DNA of 64,000 bases, taken from positions 95,537,805-95,601,804 of the forward strand of contig NC_088295.1 in assembly GCF_032854445.1 (NCBI RefSeq). Reading direction: 5' to 3'. Numbering within the stretch: the first letter of the stretch is position 1; the number at the start of each line of letters is the position of its first letter. This document shows, one piece after another, positions 43,101-55,100 of the stretch. The notes under the pieces were generated by a model. It saw only the letters and a list, made by a program, of their open reading frames with translations, did not search any database and was not told the DNA's origin. The position numbers and the translations under genes are program-made. Source of the DNA: Liolophura sinensis. Lineage: Eukaryota; Mollusca; Polyplacophora; Chitonida; Chitonidae.

Positions 43101-46100
43101 TTCAGGATGATATCTACCTTTTCAGGCTTCCTAGGCTTGGAGACAACAGTTATTTTGTGTGTGTGTGTGTGTGTGTTTGGCCTAGCATGGCATTAAATGA
43201 AGATTGCTTGACTTCCACCAGTTTGACCTTCAGGCACAGTAATAGATATGTATACATCAGTCACATAGCAATAGAGATATATCTGTCACGATAATAGCTA
43301 TTCCTGTCACATTGTAATAGCGATTTGTCACTCACACAGTGTTAATAGATGTGTCTGTCACACACAGTATTAATAGACGTGTCTAAAACACAGTATTAAT
43401 AGACTTGTCTATCACACATTATTAATAGACATGTCTGTCACACAGTATTAATAGATGTGTCTGCCACACAGTATTAATAGACATGTCTGTTACACAGTAC
43501 TAATAGACTTGTCTGTTACACAGTAATACAGATACATCTGTCACACAGTATTAATAGAATGTATTAATAATGTGTCTGTCGCACTGTGTTAATAGACGTG
43601 TCTGTCAGACAGTATTAATAGACATGTGTCTGTTGCACAGTGTTAATAGACGTGTGTAAGAGAGTATTAATAGACATGTACCTGTTACATAGTAATACAA
43701 ATACATGTCACACAGTATTAATAGATGTGTCTGTTAAACATTAATACAGATACATCTGTCACACAGTATCAATAGATGTGTCTGTCACAAATTATCAATA
43801 TACATGTGCCTGTCACACAGTATTAGTAAACATGTGTCTGTCACACATTATCAGTAGACATGTATCTGTCACACATTAACAATAGACATGTGTCTGTCAC
43901 ACAGTATTAGTAAACATGTGTCTGTCACACATTAACAATAGAACTGTGTTTGTGACAGATATTTTGCCAATACTGGAGCATATGGACCACAACCTGAAGA
44001 CCTGCCATAAAGCCTTGCTCAGATATATGGAGCGCAAACGCCAGATCTTCCCACGCTTCTACTTTCTCTCCATAGACGACGTCCTTCACATTGTTTGTAA
44101 CGGTGGGTTTGAAGTTTGGGAAAATCAGTAAAAATTTTCCGTAGAAGAATACATTTACAATATGCTAGAATTACAGTGTACATTTACATGAAAAATAGAA
44201 ATAGGCTTCTAACACTATCTGTATCCTACAAAAAGCCTGCTTCAGATTTAAACAAGGAGAAAATTCATTGATACATGTAATGAGTTTTTTTATGAATGTT
44301 CTGATGCCCTTGTCTGTTAAAGCATGTGGTATATTCCATCCCAACTTGTCAGATATACATGTATGGGATTATCAGCAAAGATTGTGGACACATTAGTTGC
44401 TTCTCTTGCAGGTTATGATCTGAACAGTGTGAATCTCTACATCAATAAACTGTTTGAGAATATTGGAGGGCTTGTGTTTGAGGAAATGGATCAAAGTGAC
44501 AGATGTAACTTCCAGATTACAGGTGTGGCCAGTTACCTGGGCGAGAGGTTAGACTTCAGACAGGTGAGCTGGAATCTCAGTATTCATTGTTCCGAGCACC
44601 CAGGTGCAAGGAGCAGGTGATAAATAACATAGGGCAAAATGCTGATTGTTGTCATTCAAAGTATTACATGGCACTGAATCTATCATATTTGTAGGCTAGA
44701 CACATTCTAGTTATTTTTCCAGAAAGAATTTCATACCTAAAATCTACATTTTCCCTTTTTAATGCTAAACTGTTTGTCAATGCCCATCTCGCCTGGGTTA
44801 AATTCACTGTTTTCACCTCGTTCTTGAGACAAAATGAGGAACTTATTCATGGACAGTGTTATTTGTGCATTAAAATTGCTGTCAACTTATGTTTGTGTAG
44901 CAGTTCACAAGGCTTGCATTGTTGTCCACTATTTTGTTGAAACAGCCAGTAATGTGCGAGGGTCAGATAGAGACGTGGCTCAGCTCCTTGGTACAGGCCC
45001 TGAAGGCAGCCCTCCAGTTTCAGATGTCAACTGCCATGGGTGTGGAGAAACCACCGGTGAAACCCATCAGCTATCAACCTGTCACCACCATACGCAAAAC
45101 ACAGCCAATCACCAAGGGGGTCAGAGGCCTGGACAAAAAATCCAAAGGTACTGCTGAAGATTGCTTTTGCTCTTACACCTGTAATGGGGCTTCTTCAAAA
45201 TTCATCTGTCCTGACATCTTCATATTGATTTATTTATTTATTTGATTGATGTTTTACGCCGTACTCAAAAATATTTCACTTATAGGACGGCGGCCAGCAT
45301 TATATTGGGAGGAAACCGGGCAGAGCCCAGGGGAAACCCACAACCATCTGCAGGTTGCTGGTAGACCCTCCCATTTACGTCCGGAGAGGAAGCCAGCATG
45401 AGTTGGACTTGAACTCATAGCGACCACATTGGTGAGAGGCTCCTGGGTCATTACGCTGCGCTAGCGGGTTAATCAACTAAGCCACTGAGACCCCTCTTCA
45501 CATAGTGAATTGTTGATTCCAGAATGATTTTTGGTTACTCTCCCTTATTTATTAGCCCTTATATAAACAGTGCATCAAAAGTATGCTCCCTGCCAAAACA
45601 ATGTTTGACATTTACCAAGGTATTTGCCCAATCTATTTGCACATAGAATCTGAGCAATCAAGTCAACACAATGTAGCGTGGATAACCCTGTTGATACAGA
45701 TGTGCTGTAATGAGTACGATTTTGAAAATTTTAGATTAAGATAATTTTGACGACCTGTGCGATCAGATAATGCTAAAATCTGGTATAATGACCACGCTTT
45801 TGTACGACACTGAGACAGGAAGCTTGCATTGTGTTCATGAGAAATGTGATTCAATTTTGAGGGATGACTAACCACTCCTGAAGCAGATATCTAACGCCAT
45901 CAAGATGGACACCGTCATAACACGGTGATACATTTCTTGTTTCAACTGGTCCCACAAATGTTCAGTGGGATTGAGATCTGGGAAATTGGCGGGCCATTGT
46001 ATATGCTTAATGCCTACATGTTCAAAGAAGACATCTATCTCTCTGGCACAGTGTGGACGTGCATTGTCATCCATAAAAAGAAATCCATTGCCAGCTTAAA

Positions 46101-49100
46101 TCTGTTTGTGAAATTGTGAAAATCCAAGCGATAATGCGTTTACGCATTCTCATTAAAGCACATCTGTATATACAGAGTAATCCTTGCAACTGTGTGTTGA
46201 CTTCATTACTAAGATGCTGTGTGCAAAATTTCACAACGATTGGGCAAATATCTTGGTAAAAGTAAAACACAGTTCAGGAGAGGAACTTACTTTTGATGCA
46301 CAGTTTGTTTAAACAGTACATTTCAGCAAATTTGCAGTCTGTTGCCTTCAGTAATTCTTTTGATTGGTATTAAATTCAGTACTCAAGAGCACTAGAACAT
46401 TTTGTACAAATTTAAAAGCAAAACTACATTTTCCAGGTTTTCAAACACATTCAACATATGGAGGGGCCTCTGTGTTTAGTGTTTAGCGTGTTAGTGCAGC
46501 ACAGTGATGCAGGACCCACTCATCTATGAGGCCACTGTGATTGTCATGTCCAGCTCACATTCTTGATCATGGCTTAAGCACCAATCAGATAAACATTGAA
46601 CATATAAATTAAAGCTGAATTTGGATACTGAGTTTCCAAAAGTGTAAAACCTTCAATACCTGTCATCTTCTCAGAGAAAGGTAGCAGCCGTGCAAGCAGC
46701 AGACAGGCTTTGAGTCGACAAGGCACTAGGTCTGATAAGCTTCAATCAGCTGTACAGGCGTCTCCTGCGGAACAGAGCAGTGAACAGAGTCGTCACTCAT
46801 GGACTCTGGACCATGTGTCGGAGATTACCTACCTGGCCACCCAGGTACAGCTCACCCAGCTGATCCAGGAGGCCTTGTCAGGTCTTGAGGCAGGCAACAG
46901 AGATGCCATGCAGGTGAGTTTCTCTCTACTGACCATGACTGTCCACAATACTAGCTGTCAACAGACGTCATGCATGTGTCCCCTCTGCTGACACTTGACT
47001 GTCAACAAAGACGTCATGCAGGTGTTCTCTCTGCTGACACCTGACTGTCAACAGAGACACCATGCAGGTGAGTCCTCTCTACTGACAATGACTGTCCACA
47101 ATACCAGCTGACATCTGACTGTCAACAGAGACACCACTCAGGTGAGTCCTCTCTACTGACAGTGACTGTCCACAATACCAGCTGACACCTGACTGTCAAC
47201 AGAGACACCATGCAGGTGAGTCCTCTCTACTGACAGTGACTGTCCACAATACCAGATGTGTACCAGAATATCTGTACCCCACGCGACTGTTGTTTTCCAA
47301 TGAAAAGCAGAGTATTATGTCTCATGTAGGATAAAAACTGAAATGCTGATCTTCAAAAAATGTATCAGTTTTGAGATTTCATGACTGTCATGGTTTCCAT
47401 GATTTCCCTGTTATCCCACAGGCTCCTTTAGAGAAAATCAACTCAAGTATTAAAGCTACAACACAGCTTCTGAAAGGTTTAGAGGATGAGAAGGAAACCC
47501 AGGTGAAGAAACGTAAAGACCAAGATGGAGAAGGTAAGCTGTCACTTCAGGTGCTCTAAATTGAATGTGAGTGAAAGTTGTATGGCTGTGATCTCAAATT
47601 TTGTATTAAATTCTGTTTGTGTATGGCTGTAAACTCTGCCTTTGTGCTCAGTTATATGACTGTAAACTCTGCCTGTGTGCACACTTGTATGGCTGTAAAC
47701 TCTGTGTGCACAGTTGTATGGCTGTAAACTCTTCCTGTGCACACAGTTGTATGGCTGTAAACTCTGTTTGTGTGTATGGCTGTAAACTCTGCCTGTGTGT
47801 ATGGCTGTAAACTCTGCCTGTGTGTTTGGCTGTACACTCTGCCTGTGTGTATGGCTGTAAACTCTCTGCATGCATGACTGTAAACTCGGCCTGTGTGCAT
47901 GGTTGTTAACTCTGCCTTTGTGTATGGGTGTAAACTCTGCCTGTGTGCATGGCTGTTAACTCTGCCTGTGTGTATGGCTGTTAAGTTTGTCTGTGTATGG
48001 CTGTAAACTCTGTGTGCACAATTGTATGGCTGTAAATTCTGTGTTCTCAATTCTATGACTGTGTCATGTTGTTATTTGTAGGTGAGGGAGCCACAGAAGA
48101 TCCAGAGTCATCATCTACAGCGAATGGCCGCCAGGCCTCATTCCGTGGGTCAGGATTAGAACTGACGAATGAGGGGACTCACACTCCCATCCCTGAAGAG
48201 AGAGCCACATCAGTCCAAGATAAACTGGGTGGGTGAAGTGGAGATTCTGATTTCATTTGCGACAAATCACTCATGAGAAATTCAAGGAACTGCAAGAGTG
48301 CAATCCTACACCTAGGCTAAATATGCAAAAGCACATGAGGCTTTCCAACAAAGGAATAACTGGGTCAACGGAACCACTTTTAATTTTTTGGCGGGATGGG
48401 GGATGGGGGTTTTCTTGGTGTGCATCAGTACAAGGAAAGGTCCAGAGACCTGTTAGTTTCAAGTTCTGGAAGTTAGTTGCATTCTAGAAAAATCTAAAGC
48501 AACCCCAACTTGAGGCCACTGGACAGTATTCTGCTATGCACTACTATGGGGTAAAACTTTAAGATAAATATCCTTTTGCTTTTTGTTTGGCAATGCTGAA
48601 AAATTGTTTAAAAGAAGAACACTAGACCAAGTGTGTATATGCTCGTGCTGGTTTCCTCTCCGGCCATGCATGGGAAGTTCTGCCAGCAACCTGCAGAAGG
48701 TTGTTCCCCCCCCCCTCAAACACCACCCCCTGGGCTCTGCCTGCTTTCCTCACACCATAATGCTGGGTGACGTCATATATGTGAAAGAGCCTTCAATAAG
48801 GCGTAAAACAGAAGTGAGGGAGTGCTTGGGGTTTAACGTCGTACTCACCAATTTTTTAGTCATATGACGACAATAAAGCACCAAATGAAGAAATAAATAA
48901 TAAATTATACACCTGCTACCATTAGAAGGAGCAGTTTATTTTGTCCATTTATGTATTTATTTATTTGATTGGCGTTTTACGCCATACTCAAGAATATTTC
49001 ATTTATACAACGATGTCCAGCATTATGGTGGGAGAAAAGGGGAAAACCCACAACCATCCGCAGGTTGTTGACAGACCTTCCCATGTATTGCCAGCGACTA

Positions 49101-52100
49101 CATTGGTAGAAGGCTCCTGGGTCAGTGCAACTTCACATGTATTCCATTGTGAATGCATTGATGGTGTTATTAGTATAACTGTCAGCCCCCTGGGGCCAGT
49201 GGTTGACAGAAGTCCCTTATGTCTCAGTTTTTGTCTGATTCCATGGTGCCTGTGTTGATGGTGTTAGCAGTATAACTGTCAGCCCCCTGGGGCCAGTGGT
49301 TGACAGAGGTCCCTTGTGTCTCAGTTTTTGTCTGATTCCATGGTGCCTGTGTTGATGGTGTTAACAGTATAACTGTCAGCCCCCTGGTACCAGTGGTTGA
49401 CAGAGGTCCATTATGTCTCAGTTTTTGTCTGATTCCATGGTGCCTGTGTTGATGGTGTTAGCAGTATAACTGCCAGCCGTGTGGGGCCAGTGGTTGACAG
49501 AGGTCCATTATGTCTCAGTTTTTGTGTGATTCCATGGTGCCTGTGTTGATGGTGTTAGCAGTATAACTGTCAGCCCCCTGGGGCCAGTGGTTGACAGAGG
49601 TCCAGTATGTCTCAGTTTTTGTCTGATTCTGTGCTGATGGTGTTATTAGTATAACTGTCAGCCCCCTTTGGGCCACTGGTTGACAGAGGTCCATTATGTC
49701 TTAGTTTTTGTCTGATTCCATGGTGCCTGTGTTGATGGTGTTAGCAGTATAACTGTCAGCCGCCTGGGGCCAGTGGTTGACAGAGGTCCATTATGTCTCA
49801 GTTTTTGTCTGATTCCATGGTGCCTGTGTTGATGGTGTTAGCAGTATAACTGTCAGCCGCCTGGGGCCAGTGGTTGACAGAGGTCCATTATGTCTCAGTT
49901 TTTGTCTGATTCCATGGTGCCTGTGTTGATGGTGTTAGCAGTATAACTGTCAGCACCAACCCCCCGTAGATGTAGATGGTGTATCTGGTTGTAGATGGTG
50001 TATATGGCTGTCGATGATGTACACATATGTGGCAGTAGATAGTGTGTGTGGATGTAGATGGTGTATGTGGTCGTACATGTATGTTTTTGTAGATGGTGTA
50101 CGTGGTTGTATATGATGTATGTGGTTGTAGATGGTGTATGTGGTTGTAGATGGTGTATATGGCTGTCGATGATGTACACATATGTGGCAGTAGATGGTGT
50201 GTGTGGATGTAGATGGTGTATGTGGTGGTAGATGTATGTTTTTGTAGATGGCGTTTTTGGTTGTATATGATGTATGTGGTTGTAGATGGTGTATGTGGCT
50301 GTAGATGGTCCACATACATGATGGTGTACACGTATCTGGTTGTAGATGGTGTATGTGGTTGTATATGGTGTATGTGGTTGTAGATGGTGTACATGTATGT
50401 ACGTGTAGTTGTAGATGGTGTATGTGGTTGTAGATGGTGTACACGTATGTGGTTGTAGATGGTGTGTGGTTGTAGATGGTGTATATGGCTGTCGATGATG
50501 TACATGTACGTGGTTGTAGATGGTGTGTGTGGTTGTGGATGGTTGTGCTTGAAACAGCCGGTTGTTTATTAATTTTGTTTGCTGTTTTCAGAAGGGTCTG
50601 GTAGGGCTGACACGATGCTGACCCCTCAGCTACTTCTCCCACCCACACTCTCCTCCCAGAGAGAGGGTCTGGACACAGAGGATCCTCACTCCGGGAAGCT
50701 AAAGCTGCTACTTTTCCCTGGGCAGATACAGAAACTGACCAGCCTGCTGGCCTTGCTGTCTCACCTGAGAGACCTGGTCCATCGCCTGCTGGCCTCTCCC
50801 CACACTCACAAACCCTCACACAGCTTTCACTGGAAGGCACAGCTTCTCTACACCTTCAACACTGACACTCGCAGTGTGTACATCCAGGTGAGCTCACACA
50901 TCATGTCTTCTCATCAACAACTTTCTTTGTAAAAGAGTTCTGCAATTTCTGCAACGGTTTTGTAATTTTTGGCACAGTTTGCAAAGATGAACTATTCATT
51001 TGTTTCTTAAAGCTATTACACTAAAGTTTGCACAGTCATGTGTTTTGCTGTGGGTACCTGCTATTATGATATTTGAAAATTAGGGCAAGAAAAACTTACT
51101 GATTTGTATGTGTACAAACTTACTGACATTTAAGTCAGTAAGTTTTTCTTTCTTATATCTATATATGTATAGATAAGGGAAGAGCTCATAAATCAAAATG
51201 GTTTCCAGTGCATGGATATGCCTTGAGCTACAGGATATACCTTCTGTGTCATACGTCCGATCAGCTGGACTGCTCCCTTATCCGTTCCTTGCCAAGCCCC
51301 CTCTCTGCTAAAGTATAAGGATTGGCTGCCCAAGAGCTTTACTCAGCCTGAGTGAAGCTATTTTGTTTTAGTCTGTTCACATATTCAAACACTTTATTCT
51401 GTTAACTCCTTTAACTAATCTAGTGTGTACAAAGTCTTATGGTCGCTTTTCTCTCCGCTGATCTAAACAACAAAAAAACCCACTCTGTTGGCAGGGATGA
51501 AATTTTACAGCTTCCTGAAACAAGTCTTTAATATCACTCAAGCAGAAATGGTACATCATATACCAGCTTGTTAACACATCTACAAAAATACACTTGTCAG
51601 CGTAAATTTGCCGCAAAGATTATGTATTCAAAATAGTGTTGAAGTTCTTTGTCCGGTCCATATGCTGTACATGTACATACATATTTGCTGATTCTCTGCA
51701 AAATAAAACTGCGACTGGACTGTATGATCCTGTTTATTTATCATTTTGAAACTTTTATGCAACAACAATAGCCTGGTACAATTAATAATGTTAAGACCTG
51801 ATCCCAGCACAGTTGTATTTTACGATACCTTCAGTGGTTATGAACTCCCTTAAATACACCCAATTATACCTTTTTTGTGGTGGTTTAATTCACTGTAATG
51901 CCTAAGATAATAGATGCAAGGAAATAAATGTAATCGTGTAAGCTAATTCCATCTGTCATTGAAAGTTGTAAGTAATTCACTGTGCAGGTGTATGTGAATT
52001 CATTGAAGTCTGTCTGGTGGGCTAGATTTGGCGGGTCACATGAAAGGATAATTCCCTCCCCATTCAGGGCAAGCCAGATATTCTGTCCCCATCAGCCCAA

Positions 52101-55100
52101 TCTGGTCGCCTTCAGTAGCTGACGGGCTCAAAAAGGTGCTTCTTTACATACATGTGCAAGTGTATAGGCCTACATGTGCACTCTGTTTCTGTCAGACGCA
52201 GTGAATAAACACAACTCTGTCCAAGGACAGTGTTTGGTCGACAGGATGGATGTACAGTTTGAATTCTTTCAAATAAGTGAACGTGTTACATTCGATTACC
52301 ACAAATGTATACTGTAAGTTGCATGGTTTACAAGTGATTTATGAGCCATAAAGAAATTTTCTTCCGTACATGTATCCCAATATTCAAAACATTTCAAACA
52401 GAAGTCTAAATTTGCAGCTGTTTACTCTCCCTCCATCTTTTCATATCTATTATATCTGAATGTGTGGTAGCATATTGCGGTATACCCTACATTGGCCCCA
52501 CAAATGAACCTCTTCAGTACAGGTCAACGTGTGGGAAAATTTCCTAATATGAACTGCCAATCAACCATTATTCCCACCGAAACCATACAGTTGTGATTAT
52601 TCAAAGGGACGGGTCACAGAAAATAAGTTATATAATTTGTCAGTGTTAAATTCTTTAAGCTGTCAGTTACGGACACGTGACTCTGAGCTCTCAGGAAACG
52701 TTAACATCTTATGGTGGTACATTATTTCAAAATTGTTGCAATGTATTAGTACATGTATGTGAAGCTTGTGATGGATATATTTCTACCGATGCGTCCATTT
52801 CCACACCTGCGAACACCATGTTCAGGTATGACAAATCTTTCACCTAAATGTTTTTTTTGATCACTTAACCGGACATACAGGATGTCTTGGACTCCAATCT
52901 CCGTTGACTTGATAAACCAGTTGTAGCTTCAGATTGAGCTCATATGTGATTGCTTGTCTTGTCTCCTGTCATGCCACATCCCATGCGTGTGTCCGATCGT
53001 TTGAACCAGACTTTTATGCCTACATTATGATAGCCGGCCGGCCGTTCCTAGAGATTGGACATGAACGGCATGGATCCTTCATCAGCACCTTGCCTGATCC
53101 AATGTTCCCACTTACAAGCTCTTCCCTAAGCCACATTTATGAAATGTTTGGATTACTATCATGACCATTACTTTAAAAAGTTGAAATCACTATCAAATTT
53201 CTTTTGTCAGGTGTGCATGTATCATAGCTCTGTATCGTCGATTGTTGTAGCTATGACATCCCAAAATTTACAGACCAAACTTTAGGTGAAATACACTATA
53301 TATATATATATACAGTTAGCTAGCGTTTTATTGAGTGGCGCTCCGCCATCCCTCTGTGAAACCGTAGTACCTAGCGCCATGCCTAAAAATGTCCTTTGTA
53401 AATTTTTTTTTTCCATATTTTTAATATTCTGTCGAATAAAACAACGCTATGCACTATAATTCCCTCGTCAGATGATCTCTTACATACGTCTAGTTATTTT
53501 TGGCCTCCAATTCCCGAGAGCTGCTTCCAGATTGGAAACCCATTATTTAAGACATCTTGAGTGCCTGAGGCATGGTTTCCGAAGGTACTGAAATTGGCTC
53601 AGTTTTGTGACCTTGTCTAGCCATTGCATACTAAGTTGTAAATTACTCGTGTAGCGCCTCGAATGGCGATGCATTGAGTTGACACAGTAACATGCCGTGT
53701 TCAGCTTGCCTATCTAGAAAGCGTCGGTCCATCCTAGAACAGTGTTTTGAAGACAGGATGATTTCCCCATATAAAATTTCAGTGTAGCCTCCAAAGACAA
53801 TATTTTAGCCTTTTAATTGGCTCCGAAAACAGGTGTTTTCAGGTGAAAGTTTGTCAAATACGCCAGTGCGCTGACTTTTAGTGCTGCTTACTACGAAGTC
53901 TCAGATTACCGTTAAACCTTACATAATTTTGATGTAGGAAATTATTTTCAGTCCACCCACAGTGCATGACCCCTGAAATTGACTGGCTGCCTTTGCTTTC
54001 TGTTAGGGGAATTTTTGCTACTTTAATATATGAAAGATTTTGTTGTCACAGTGACTACAGAAATGGTGGGCTTCAAAAATCAGTTTCAGTTAACATTTTA
54101 TTATCCTGTAAGATATTTGACTGACTGATTGATTGTTGTTTTACGCCATACTCGTGATTATTTCACTCATATGACGGTAGGTCAGTATTGTCAGGTGGGT
54201 GAAGGTAGCCCCCGGAAGAAACCGGGGTAAACCACTGATCATTGGCATGTCACTGACAACTTCCCCACTTGTCTTAAGCAGCCCCGTTTGCACAGTTCTA
54301 CAAGCGGCGGCATCCACCAAATCCCATGAAATTAACCACTAAACTGCCTGTGGTGGAATGAGAAAACTCCCTGCCGTGGTGACCCCAGTCTAACCCTGGT
54401 CGCCGGCATGGAAGTCTGGCACCATGGCCTGCTGGAGCAATTATGGTCAGATGTCATATCTGTCGAATCGGGTACGATTGCAAGCCTTGCGATTAAGCAT
54501 CCCGTTTGAGTGTGAGGAGCACAAATCTTACTAAAATACAATATTTTAGGCCACTTAATTTATCCGGATGTTAGATGTAAGACTACCCATGTGACGTGAC
54601 AAAAGCATTTCCCGCAATGCAAGTTTTCCGGCGAACGTGGCCCCCGGACGCCGGGCTCATTTGGCTGGGACGCTCTTCCCCCATGCCTTCAACAAATTCT
54701 AGCTAGGGGTCTGATATATATATATATGTTTATATGTATATAAGAAAGTACTGCCTTAAAATAATCTGAATAATAAATTGTATGTAAACATGGAGAGTTT
54801 ATTAATTTCATCATTTTGCGACTAGACATGGAAAGAATGAATTTATGGAGCACTGAACAGTTAGGACTGAATTTGTCGTGTTAAAACCTAAGATTCTTTA
54901 ATGATCCAGGGCCTGTATTACATATGACATGTGAGTAGCATCTTGGCCTGTCTTGTTTACCAGTGTCATGAGAGTCAGTTCGAGTACGGATGGGAGTACC
55001 AGGGTAGCGGCTACAGAGAGGTGATCACCCCAGCCACAGAGAGGGTGTTTGTCAGCATGACACAGGCAATAAAGGCGCACATGGCCAGCTTGTGTGTGGG

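Larger units (their letters stand above)
50888..54963. other. 4.1-kb intron 26
   Basis: The longest stretch without a large array. I find one hairpin (51,087-51,150), a SINE-like element (54,118-54,520), and short AT runs near 53,303 and 54,714. No exon in phase or other gene was recognised. Short open frames (for example at 52,934) show no family features. Confidence 0.55.

Noticed and set aside
45868-46074. Transposase fragment as a host gene
   Set aside because: It is a truncated Tc1/mariner catalytic region between terminal inverted repeats, broken after the catalytic Glu.
49888-50840. 296-codon minus-strand frame containing HHLQPHTPSTTT
   Set aside because: Shadow of exon 26 joined to the 18-bp repeat.
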